DNA from: Primula veris
Taxonomy: Eukaryota > Streptophyta > Magnoliopsida > Ericales > Primulaceae
NCBI GenBank assembly: GCA_963682055.1
Contig: OY821751.1
Coordinates: 11,718,001 to 11,782,000, forward strand
DNA length: 64,000 bases
Direction of reading: 5' to 3'
In this document: positions 11,241-22,170 of the stretch, in pieces
Layout of the letters: each line of letters starts with the position of its first letter
Numbering within the stretch: the stretch's first letter is position 1
Made by a program: the position numbers and the translations under genes
The notes under the pieces: generated by a model
Told to the model about the DNA's origin: nothing
Seen by the model: the letters and a program-made list of their open reading frames with translations, nothing else
Databases searched by the model: none

Positions 11241-13264
11241 CTAAAGAACATAAAACAAATGAACTTCGTTAAAAAGTAACAAACTCTGAAACATACCTTC
11301 TTTTCTTCTAAGATTCAAGACTTTTTGGCTTAAGTCAAGTTGGCGAGTCCTGAGAAAAGAGACTAAACCATCTGGAAAATTTATAAGAGGGCGGCAACAT
11401 CCATCGTCTAAGCTATTGGTTCCAATCGGGCTACTAAATTCTTGTAGTGTTTCGTCAAAATCATTACCAATCTTGATCATATTGTTAAAAAAATAAACGC
11501 AATTGTTTTGGAGACCAGGAAAATCACGAGCACAAATTGAATAAGACCCTTTCAATCCAATAAAGAATGCATGATTATCCAAATCATTAACGCTTTCCCA
11601 CTCGTTGCATTCAACTTATAAATTTTCAAGTCAACAAGATCAAAAACCCCAACACAAATACAATGCACCATTAGACACCACAAGGCTTTTGCTACCAAAT
11701 CGAGAACTGCAACCTCGCACAATTTCCAAAACCTTTAAACCAGTTAAGTCTATCAAGACAAGTCTACCTAAATTACTAACGGCATAAAAGTTACCATTGT
11801 AAAAGACGATATCAAAGTAATATGAATGCTTAACACCAATTCTCCTCCATTTGTTATCCCCAAGATTGTAAAAATTAATTTTTCATGGAAAATTGCCATA
11901 ATACCAAGCGATTGTGTATTTCCATTGTAGTTACTTGAGAGGGCAAGTTTTATTCTGGGTAAGTCATCTAAGTCTACCACTTTTCCATTACAAACCTTGA
12001 AATCGCTCTTGGGACTTCCATTGTCATCGAGAATTTGGATGGTGTGAGGTGTGTTGATGTGAGAGACATAAAAGTCGAGAAGATTTAGAGTTTTTGGAAA
12101 ACTTACAGAAGGACAAACACCAAGAGGTGGTTGTGTTTGTGAGAGCGGGTTAAGAAGAAGATGGCGTTTGTTGTCATTGTTGATGTTTGTAACCCTAAGT
12201 TACCTATAAGGAGACAATGGCATGTGCGGCGACTGAAGAAGGTAGACGGTGGAACTAGAAAGGACGAATTTTCCGTCTTGAAAGTCCGGGTGTAGGGTGA
12301 AGTAGCCTTGCTCGAAGGGGAATGGAAGGACGAGAGGCGTCTCGGGAGGAAAAGGGAGAGGCAAATAGTAGCGCCATGAACTGCAGATACTAGGGGTGGA
12401 GTTGGTACAATGTCGTGGTATTTTTGGTCGTTACCGTTACTATTACCGTACCGTACGTACTTGGTGGTAGGAGAAAATTTCATTACCATTACCGTACCCT
12501 ACCTTCGGTATATAGTACCATTACCATACCGTACGTCAGTATGATAATAGTACGGTGAAAAATTACCAACTTTAAAATAATTCGATAAGCAAATGATTCG
12601 TCACATATAATGTAACCGAAAACATAAATGAACAATTAAAAAAACTAAAGTACATAAACAAATACTCCAAAATGTTTCAACCAAACCAAAAACTATTTTA
12701 TCTTAATCTAAGTCTTTTTTCATGGAAAAGCTTAAAACTAGATTTTTTAAGCTAAAATAACTTCTTCTTTTTTTGTCAATCAAAAGAGAAACCTTAAATA
12801 AAAAAATTAATTAATTCAGACACACACACATAACTAATAAGTATATAAGTTTGAAAATATGAAATAAATTGGCTTAAATTCTTATTTATTAATATAAAAT
12901 ATATATATTTAATATTTATTAATTGAGATATGTGGTAATGGTACAATAATATTACAATACTCTGATACTTTAAAAACGAGTAGCATTATCATACCGTTGT
13001 GATTGACCAGTATGGTATTACAGTACCACATTAACGGTACTGGTGGTAATGGTACAAAATGTTAATGGTACGAACGATAATGGTAATTTGTTGATACAAT
13101 ACGGTAAAAAATCCAGCCCTAGCAGATAGAACGGAGGAGATTGTCGGTGTCATCGTCGCAGTTGCATGTTATTGAGTCTGTCGGCGATGAGATGTAATAT
13201 ATCGCTTGGTATATCTGACCAATAATATATCGCATGGTATATCTGACCAATTCGAATCTTCCAT
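11241..13264 (-). pseudogene. F-box/DUF295 (SKIP23-like) pseudogene
   Basis: Homology starts at an ATG (13264-13262) giving MEDSNWSDIP. A duplicated WSDIPSDILHLIADRL F-box start follows, then CSSWRYY and PLVLPFPFEQGYFTLHPDF. Next come KLALSSNYNG, WRRIGVKHSYYFDIVFYNGN with FYAVSNLGRLV, and finally ICARDFPGLQNNCVYFF. That order is typical of plant F-box proteins with a C-terminal DUF295 (KIB) domain, which act as substrate receptors in SCF ubiquitin ligases. Breaks seen: a 28-bp tandem duplication in the F-box (13195-13250), a 731-bp hAT-like insert at 12391-13121, an in-frame stop, and several frameshifts (near 13160, 12350, 11860 and 11630). The longest intact piece is 11241-11582. With this many lesions the locus is not expected to yield the ancestral protein. 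Confidence 0.75.
12391..13121. mobile_element. hAT-like non-autonomous element, 731 bp
   Basis: The terminal inverted repeats are TAGGGGTGGA at the left and TCCAGCCCTA at the right. Flanking 8-bp sequences GCAGATAC (12383-12390) and GCAGATAG (13122-13129) match at seven of eight positions. That is the signature of hAT elements: 8-bp duplication and TAGGG ends. The interior is AT-rich, with many GGTAC, GGTAATGG and CCGTACC motifs in inverted arrangement near both ends, and it has no transposase. It splits the F-box pseudogene on the minus strand. Confidence 0.8.
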
Positions 13265-13282
13265 ACGGGTTTTTCTTTTATA

Positions 13283-13347
13283 CAGTCAATCAATTGAAAA
13301 CGAGATTTTGTGTCATTCAATTAATTGACTGCACAAAATCTCGTTTT
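13283..13347. repeat. Interleaved inverted repeats (A-B-A'-B')
   Basis: CAGTCAATCAATTGA (13283-13297) pairs with TCAATTAATTGACTG (13317-13331) at 14 of 15 positions. AAAACGAGATTTTGTG (13297-13312) pairs perfectly with CACAAAATCTCGTTTT (13332-13347). The arms alternate rather than nest. The structure lies just upstream of the F-box pseudogene start. Confidence 0.75.
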
Positions 13348-13964
13348 TAAAAATAAATATTCAATTGTTTTTTTTTTTTTATTAATAACTAAATTTATAG
13401 TAATATCTACTATGTTTCTATATTTTTATTTGGGTTTTTTTTTTTTTTTTGTAAATTTTGTTTTTAAGTTATTAAATCAAAATTTGTTTAATATATAGTA
13501 AAAATAAAAAATTAAATTAGTTATTGAATCAAATAGTTGTAAAGGTGAGTAGACATTATACGATATAACTCAATGACTATATAAAATGGGGATCCATCAG
13601 CGTACATGTGTAACACGTTATTGCATGTTTTTGATAAGAAAAAAATACTAAGCCAAGCAACCTTTCCAAGACAGCAAGACCTAATGGGCAATCATAAATT
13701 TAGAATAACTTAAATTAACAATCTTTTTCTAATTAGATTATGAATGAAAGTAGCGTAAATCTCTCTCCGATATATTCTGTGCACGTGGTTTTCACTTTTA
13801 TGTTTCCATTTCAAATCACGCAGATTTTAGAATAAATTAATTATTGGTCTATGCAAACAAAACTATTTAATTATTGGTCACCTTATAAAATTTAATTAAG
13901 TATTGATCAATTATTTGTAATACTAATAAAGTATTGGTCACTCACCCATCTAATTACTCAATAA
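13348..13964. other. AT-rich intergenic
   Basis: No gene or element end recognised. It contains long T-runs (about 13367-13380 and 13437-13450). Confidence 0.4.
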
Positions 13965-14515
13965 AAATAAAAATAAAAATAAAATAGGAAAAATAGAGAA
14001 AACTCAAAAAATAAAAAATAAAATCAGAAAAATAAAAAATAAAAAATAAAACTAAAATACCAAAAAAAACCTTTCAAAAGTCGGGAACCCAAAAAAACAC
14101 CGGAAAAAAAAAATAACCAAGAAATTTCCAAAAAAAAAAAAATTGAAAAATAGTTTAAAAAAATCGAAAACCCGAAAAAACCCAAAATTAATAAAAAATT
14201 TAAAAAATAACCCTAAAAATTTTAAAAATCCAAAATCACAAAACAACGAAAAACCGTTCAAAAAAGTCAGGAACCCGAAAAATGGTATAAAAAAATACCA
14301 AGAAAAGTCGAAAATCAAAAAAAAAATGAAAAAACGTTAAAAAAAAAAAGTCAAGGAACCCGAAAAATTGTAAAAAAATTAAATAAAAAACCAAGAAAAA
14401 TCAAAAATCACAAAAAAATGAAAAAAATTTCAAAAAAGCCGGGAACCCAAAAAAATTCTGAAAAATGGTAAAAAAAAAACTAAAAAAACCAAGAAAAACA
14501 AAATATTTTCTTGGT
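13965..14515. repeat. A-rich repeat, second locus
   Basis: Same family as 545-1800. GTCGGGAACCC, GTCAGGAACCCGAAAAATGG, GCCGGGAACCC and CCAAGAAAAATC motifs recur in poly-A context. Open frames here (14052-14318, 14143-14340) are composition artefacts. Confidence 0.75.
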
Positions 14516-14836
14516 TTTTTTAGTTTTGTCATTCTATAAAAATATTTTCCTCAATTTCACACAAAACAAAATTTTGGATTATATGCTAAAAATTTTTATG
14601 TGTGAAATTGGGAAAAAGGTTTTGCTAGGATGACATATTTTTATGCAAAATTGTCAAATTAGCCTCTCAAATTAATGTTTGTCAAATGTCACGTGACATG
14701 ATTTCGTGATTTATTAAGACGGTGGTACCTAAATTAAAAATTTCCTATAGTGTGATACCTAAATTGGAAAATTTAAAAGATGGGTACCCAAATCGTTAAC
14801 TGTACTATAGTTTGGGGTATTAAATATATTTTTTCC
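14516..14836. mobile_element. Partial foldback Mutator-like element
   Basis: The sequence parallels the right arm of the element at 24562-26330 in order: a TTTTTATGTGTGAAATTGGG hairpin arm, TGACATATTTTTATGC, TCACGTGACATGATTTCGTG, GGTACCTAAATT, GGTACCCAAATCGTTAAC, and an end at TATTTTTTCC. Only a short part of the left arm (GTCATTCTATAAAAATATTTTCC) remains, so this copy is truncated. Confidence 0.55.
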
Positions 14837-15572
14837 AATTAAAAAAATTACAATCTTGGAATTGCCGATTTGGTATAGAATCTTAGGGTTTGGTATCCAA
14901 TGTGTAATCACTGGAAAGCAGACACAGCTCAACAACGATTAATCAATTATGCTCTAATAAATGTTGTTGGGTTATAATGCTAAGTTAAACAATAACACTA
15001 ATGAATCAGATAGACTCAAGCAGACTTTCAGCACACCGGTACTTAATGTAAATTTAGAATTTTCTCTACACCACTTAATTGAACATATTGCTATTCGGTC
15101 CTATCTCTAAAACTGTACTCCAGCCCCTCTCTCTCATATGTAAATATTAATCAGACAAAATATACTAAAATAGTGCACCCGACCACCGGCCAATATTATT
15201 TTAGTTAAATATTTTATTTTTAATTTAGGATAAGCCTCACAAGAGTTCATCAATCATTTACTTGGGTTTTATTGGTTGCTTCCACCCGATTGGTAGACCC
15301 GGTCCACCAAATATTTACTCAAGTATATATATATATATAGTATATATATATATACAGTATATATGTATATATATATATATACACAGTATATATATATATA
15401 TTTGTTGGAGGTGTACATGTAAATAGAATAGGAAAAAAAATAGGCATTTATAAAAAAAAATCAGAAATTACTCCAGACTATTTCTAACAGAATTAGTATT
15501 CTATAGTTTGAGAAATTAGGGGGTTGTCTTGTAGAAAGAGAGCAGGGGAGCACAAAGAGATGATAACCATAA
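14837..15572. other. Intergenic with AT microsatellite
   Basis: No gene recognised. An interrupted (TA)n microsatellite occupies about 15322-15402. Confidence 0.5.
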
Positions 15573-15577
15573 CAAAT

Positions 15578-17013
15578 TGTTGGTTTCCGTGTACGAAATA
15601 ACAATTAATAATAAATAAATGACTAAATAAGAATTAATCAAAACCAGTGTAATCTTTATTAATTTCCAAATGGAATACAATAAACTGATTACAACATGTA
15701 AGTACTGAAAAGTAATTAAAGCAAACGTTATCAGATTATTATCAATTAATAATCTGATGTACTGTTTTACAATTAAAAGAAACTGCCGGACTGGAAAGTA
15801 TAAACTTAACAGCCGGACTGTTCTGATATGAATTGAAATAACAGGACTGAATTGAAACTATTCTAATTACTGAATTAAATTACAGAATAGGAATTACAGC
15901 AAAAAACAGAACTTTAAACTAATTACAGAAAGGTACAAACAGAATTAAAAGCTACAGCTAAGGACAGCAATTGAAATACTTAAATAAAAAAGGACAGAAT
16001 TAAAATACGTAAATGAAATGGACAGAATTAAAAGGCGTAAAAGAAATGGACAGAATGTAAATAAAACAAGACGAGGCTACTGTTAACATTATGCCCTTAA
16101 CTGATATTCGCCCAACCACCTTGATGTTTCTGGTTGCGTTGGCGCTTCGATCCCAAGGTACAACGTCTCGGATGACTCGCCGGAAACTGGCGACGAGTCA
16201 AGGTCGAGCTGTTGGTGGGTGGTTTTCTCTGGTTCTAAAATGTAATGCTAATTTTTGGAGAGATGATATATGCTACTGGTGTTTGATTTCAGAATGTATG
16301 TGTCTGTTGTTGACATGTGGGGGGTCTGCCTATTTATAGGTTTGCTGAGTATCTCAGCCATTAAAGTCACTTTACTACTGTCAGTTTTCGAAATTTCGAA
16401 ACTGCAGTATTAACTTTGCAATGAATTAATATTTATTGCAACAGTTACAGCTTTGCTGGAAGCTTTTCCCGAACAGGCGCACTTTTTCCGAACAGGCACG
16501 CTTTTCCCGAACAGGTGAAACCCGAACAGGCGTACTTTTTCCGAACAGGCACACTTTTCCCATTGAGCTAAAAACCCAACGAGCAAGCCCGCCCGTCGAG
16601 CAAGCCCGCCCGTCGAGCAAGTGCATGAGTGGTACACAATACACACATGTATATGTGGACACACTACTTAATATCCACATGGGATACCTTAGTATATATA
16701 TTGTAAAAATCACTCATGATTTTCCAATGTGGGATAACCCTCATGGGTTAAATCCCATTTATTTTCTCATTTTCCAGCATTGGCTTTATTGCCTCTTTCG
16801 AGTACCAACCTTCGAGTCCAATTATCATTCACACCCTTCCTCCGAATAGGTCATGCGATATACCGTTGCGAAGCTCGTCGTATGAGCTACGCAAACGCTT
16901 TGAGTATGGCCTCAGAAAAACTGAGTAGTCGCATCGAAAATTGACTGAAAGATGGTCCGTGACCACTTGAAACAACCATGTTTAAAACATGTTTTCCTAC
17001 AATTTTCCCAACA
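15578..17013 (-). repeat. 3' LTR of the copia element (1436 bp)
   Basis: Downstream LTR in element orientation. It matches 22171-23838 except in the tandem-repeat segment. Here the 17-bp unit is present only about twice (near 16574-16616) and is preceded by five GAACAGG-type units at about 16468-16556. Short open frames inside (16091-16339, 16410-16849) recur in the other LTR and are not genes. Confidence 0.93.
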
Positions 17014-17447
17014 ATCCCCCACATGAATGCAATTGGCTCGAAAGCCCATGTCCTAAATGCAAATCAAGAGAACCGCAAAAGTTCACTGCCTAAGGTCAGG
17101 TAGCGCGCCTTGAACCTGCCGTAGCGGAGTACCACCCAGAATACTGCTATTAGGTAGCTGTAAAGCTTTGAACCATCAAGCTTTGTGTATCCCAGAATGG
17201 CACCCACACAGTGTCCTCTCTACCCACGTACTAGGCCCTTTAGTTGTTGTCCATATTTGGCCTGGACTGCCTTGGCAACTTCAACTGAGTGCTCTAGTGA
17301 ATTAGCCCAAGCTCATCACATGGTACCGGCCTTACACACTCGTTATAGGTGTTCCAAGTCGAAAGTGTCCTGACTCACTTTACTCGACCGTCGAGTTACT
17401 TAGATCATTAAGAGCCTCAAGCTCACCCTTATAATGGTACAGGTCTA

Positions 17448-20400
17448 TCACTCTGTCATCGCGGAAATGGGCTGGGAACTCCAGGTTCCCGAGTGCTTTG
17501 TTCGGTTGCCCTCACAGTTCAGTTTCCCTTTGAACCTATCAGGAAAGATTCCGTTTAGGTTGGGTTGCCTATGGGGGGCCACCAATTTAATGGGCTTTAA
17601 TCCCATTCCGTTCGATGATGTCTCGACTCCCACTTGAGTCAAGCCTTTTGTTAATGGATCCGCTATGTTTTCCTTTGATCTTACAAAATCCAAGGACACC
17701 ACACCATTGGATAACAATTCTCTTACGGATTTATGTCTTCGACGTATATGTCGAGACTTTCCATTATACATATGATCCTGAGCCCGCGCAATAGCTGATT
17801 GACTATCACAATGCATGCTTATTGCGGAAACAGGTTTTGGCCACATTGGAATTCCTTCCAATAAACTTCTCAGCCAGTCTGCCTCTTCGGTTGCTAAGTC
17901 TAACGCTATGAATTTTGATTCCATAGTAGACCTTGCAATACACGTTTGTTTGGAGGATCTCCAAGACACAGCAGCTCCTCCCATTATAAACACATATCCA
18001 CTCGTGGACCTTGTGCTATTGGAGTCTGATATCCAGTTGGCATCTGAATACCCTTCCAGTACCGCTGGATATCTGGTATAGTGCAGCCCGTAATCGGCTG
18101 AAAACCTCATATACTTGACAAGTTTCATTATGGCCTTCCAGTGTTCCTCATTCGGATTGCTGGTGTATCTGCTCAGTCTACTCACTGAGTTTGCTATGTC
18201 TGGTCTAGTGCAATTCATTATATACATGAGACTACCTATGACTTGAGAGAACTCCAATTGATTCACACTTTTACCGAAATTCTTTTTCAGGTTACAGTTG
18301 AACTCAATTGGGGTTCTAGACATAGCCTTACTGCCCTTGTCAAACTTGTCTAATACTTGTTTAACATAGTGACCTTGGGACAAGGCATATCCTTCGGATG
18401 TTTTGGTAATTTTCATACCAAGTATTACATCAGCTATACCCAGATCCTTCATATCGAAGTGTTGTGATAACATTTTCTTTGTGAAGCTGATTCTATCATT
18501 ACTCCCAATTATGATCATGTCATCCACATAGAGACAGACTACAACACAGTCTCTTCCACTTCCTTTAGAGTAGACACATTTATCACACTCATTAATGTGA
18601 AAACCGTTTGATAGCATAATTCTATCAAACTTCTCGTGCCATTGCTTTGGCGCTTGTTTGAGTCCATATAGAGACTTTACAAGTTTGCACACTTGGTGCT
18701 CTTTACCAGGAACTACAAACCCTTCCGGTTGTTCCATGTAAATCTCTTCCTCCAGTTCTCCATTTAGAAACGCCGTCTTTACATCCATTTGATGTATTTC
18801 CATATCAAACAAAGCTGCGAGAGCAATGACGATTCGGATTGACGTTTTCCTGGAGACAGGAGCATACGTGTCAAAATAATCGACACCTTCAGTTTGCCTG
18901 AAGCCTTTTACTACAAGTCTTGCCTTGTATTTCTCAATCGTGCCGTCAACCCTTAACTTCCTCTTGAAGATCCACTTGTGACCTAGGGGCTTACATCCTT
19001 TCGGAAGATCTACTAGTTCCCAAGTGTGGTTTTGCATGATTGATTCAATCTCATTTTGAATAGCTTCTTCTCAATATTGGGAATCCGGTGTTGACATAGC
19101 TTGTTTATATGTCACCGGTTCGCCTTCAATCATGAAGGTTATGAAATCAGGTCCAAAGGAAGTTTCCTTCCTTGCCCTTTTGCTGCATCGAGGCTCTTCC
19201 TCTTCCTCTGTCGGTTCACTTGCCCCCACATTTCCTTCACTATTCAACTCTTCAGTTGGTACAGAAGTAGGTAATTTCCGGGGAAAGATATCTTCAAAGA
19301 AAGAGGCCTCTCGGCTTTCCATATACGTATCTACGTGCACATCGGGATTGTCCGACTTGTGCACAAGAAACCGATATGCACTACTATTCTGTGCATATCC
19401 GATGAACACACAGTCCACCGTCTTAGGACCAATTCTTATCCTCTTAGGAGTGGGAACTAGGACCTTTGCGAGACAACCCCAAACCCGCAGGTTCTTATAA
19501 CTGGGTTGATGACCTTTCCATAATTCATATGGAGTCTTTTCTCGCTTCTTATGTGGTAACTTGTTTAAAACATAGTTAGCGGAAAGTATCACTTCCCCCC
19601 ACATGTTCTGGGGTAACCCAGAACTGATTAGCATAGCATTCATCATTTCCTTTAGCGTTCTATTTTTACGCTCAGCAACCCCATTTTGCTCGGGAGTGTA
19701 TGGGGCTGTGATTTGATGTATAATGCCGCTTTCAGCGCATATCTGTTCAAACGGTGATTCAAATTCACCGCCTCTATCACTTCTCAATGTTTTAATTTTT
19801 CTATTGAGTTGATTTTCAACTTCTGTCTTATAAAGAGCGAATTTCTCAACTGCTTCGTCTTTACTTCTCATTAAGTAAACGTAGCAGTATCTAGTACAAT
19901 CATCTATAAAGGTGATAAAGTACTTTTTCCCTCCTCACGTTTGTATAAACTTTAAGTTGCATACATCCGTGTGTATTAGACCGAGAGGTTCACTTTCTCG
20001 TTCAACATGTTGAAACGATGATTTCGTTAATTTTGCCTTTACACAAATCTCACATTTGTGTTGCTTATCAAAAACGAAATTTGGTATTAGTTTTAGTGAT
20101 ATTAATTTCTTTAAAGAATTATAATTCACGTGACCTAATCTACCATGCCACAAATGAAATGACTCAAATAAATAATTAAACTCAGAATTTTTATTGGCCT
20201 CTTGGGCAACAGTCATTACATTGCTAGTGCTAGCCTCACCTTTAGCACTTTTATTGGGAGCAGGTGTCCCTACGTTTAACTTAAACATGCCGTTGGTCAT
20301 ATAGCCACGGCCTACATAGACACCATTTTTGATGATTACAATTTTATCGGATTCTAAGACTAGCTTGAACCCATTCTTCACCATCACTGATCCGGATACC

Positions 20401-21815
20401 AGATTCTTACGGATATCCAGAACATGGAGCACATTGGTCAACCTCGGCTCTTTTCCCGAGGTCATCTTCATCACTACCATTCCTTTTCCTTCCACCTTGG
20501 AAGTAGCAGAATTTCCCATGAAGCAGCTTTCTCCCTCTACTGCCTCGTAGGTCTTAAACATCCACCTTGTTGAGCAGATGTGGCTTGTGGCGCCGGTATC
20601 CAGCCACCACTCTTTGGGATTGCTCCCCACGAGATTCACCTCAAAGACCACAGCAGTAAAGTGGTCATCATCTCGTCCTCCCTCGGCCAGATGTGCCTGA
20701 GCTGGAGCTTTCCTCTTCCCCTTGCCTTTGAAGTTCCTCGGAGGGAGCTTGGGCTTAACAGCGCCTTTATTGTCATAACAGTCCGCGGCACGATGGCCGG
20801 TCCTATTACACACAAAGCAGGTTCCCGCAAATTTCTTTGCGACAACAGCACTGCCTCCGTTGTCAAAACGTTTCCGTTTGATGTTGGAGCTTTCGACCAC
20901 ATTGGCCTTTGCCATCGGGATGTTAGCACCACCGACTCTCCTCACGGAGCGACGGTTGCTCACCTCGATATTGAGCTTCTCAATGAGCCCCTCCAGCCTC
21001 ATTTCCTTTCGCTTGTGCTTCAGGTAGTTTTGAAAGTCTTTCCAAGATGGTGGCAATTTCTCAATCATGAGTGCCACCTGGAAAGGCTCATTAATCACTA
21101 GCCCCTCAGCCTCAAGGCGATGGTAAATGAGTTGGAGCTCCTCAACTTGCTCCATGACACCCCTGCTGTCAGTCATACGGTACTCATGAAAGTCCGTGAC
21201 AACAAATCTCTTTGTGCCAGCGTTATTCACTTTGTACTTGTTTTCGAGGGTCTCCCATAGCTCCTTTGCAGTAGCTTTGGGCTCGAGAACACTGAACAGC
21301 GTGTCATCTAGAGCACACAGGATATAGTTCTTGCATAGGTAGTCGGCATGTCTTCATGCCTCAACCGCAGAGAACGGCTGCTCGTCCAGATCGTCCTCGC
21401 TTAGGACGGGAGCAGTCTCCTTAAGAAACCTGGTCAGATTCAGGGTCGTGAGATAAAACAGCATTTTTTGCTGCCAACGTTTAAAGTTGTCTCCCCTGAA
21501 TTTTTCTGGTTTCTCCAGATGAGAAGTCGGCAAAGTAGGCACAACCGAATACATCGGTGCCTTGCCCTTGGCCGCAGCCTTGGCTCTTGCCGCAGCCTTA
21601 GCTGCGGCCTTGGCCGTGGCCGCTGCTTCGGCCGCAGCCTCAGCTTTGGCCGTAGCATCCGCCATGGCCGCAGGCGCGGCGGCCTCAGCCGCTGCAGCTA
21701 CGTCATCGGCGGTGGCCCCCACAATCGCATCGCCCCCAGTGTTATGGACATCTCCACCAACCACTGGGTCATGCTCACTTCCGATAGGCAATTGAATAGG
21801 CGACATGTTTGTCAT
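17448..21815 (-). pseudogene. Copia gag-pol polyprotein, three nonsense codons
   Basis: One frame of about 1455 codons starts at an ATG at 21815. Domains in order: an Ala/Lys-rich gag N-terminus (about 21580-21720), gag core, CCHC knuckle CFVCNRTGHRAADC, protease WWLDTGATSHIC, GAG-pre-integrase LWHGRLGHVN, integrase core with DRGGEFE, reverse transcriptase with CLYVDDM, and RNase H with YSDANW and [11 protein letters not shown]. Stops lie at 21356-21354 (in gag), 19937-19935 (start of integrase) and 19073-19071 (before the reverse transcriptase). No frameshift was found: all four open pieces share one frame. In RNase H the usual 'E.E' pair reads MESKFIAL, so an expected glutamate is lysine. 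The product of an intact relative would assemble virus-like particles and copy the element's RNA. Plus-strand open frames across this span are antisense shadows. Confidence 0.93.
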
Positions 21816-21936
21816 CTGAAACGACAACACAAAACGTATGAGATACGTGTACAATAAATTCTATAAACAAACACCAAAACTGATATTTGGGTTTGTAAAA
21901 GAATTATTAAACAAATAATAAAATTAAACTGTTTAT

Positions 21937-22089
21937 CCTTTTGAATATCAATACGGTTGATATTAAAAGGATTACAACGATTCTTATTGAATACCAATAC
22001 GGTTGGTATCAACAAGAAAATAAAATAAAATTAAAACTGTTTGGAATTTTTCCTTTGTAATTCAATTTCTAATATAATTTAGAATTGAA
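21937..22089 (-). promoter_or_regulatory. Structured leader of the copia element (hairpin set)
   Basis: Between the 5' LTR and gag there are two long hairpins with the same TACGG loop (plus strand): one at 21937-21970 with inner arms AATATCAA/TTGATATT, one at about 21981-22018 with inner arms ATACCAA/TTGGTAT. The arms differ by paired changes that keep base pairing. A third inverted repeat, TTCAATTTCTAA/TTTAGAATTGAA, lies at 22061-22089. Position and covariation suggest an RNA element, for example for packaging, dimerisation or translation. Confidence 0.5.
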
Positions 22090-22170
22090 AACAAGAAAGC
22101 ATTATTCCTTATAAAATAAATAATTGTATTAATCAATACAAGAAAGAAACAACAGAGTATCGGTTAAGAT

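Noticed and set aside
19132..21857. Plus-strand open frames (for example 20580-21101, 21468-21857)
   Set aside because: They are antisense to the copia polyprotein; the minus frame carries all domain motifs.
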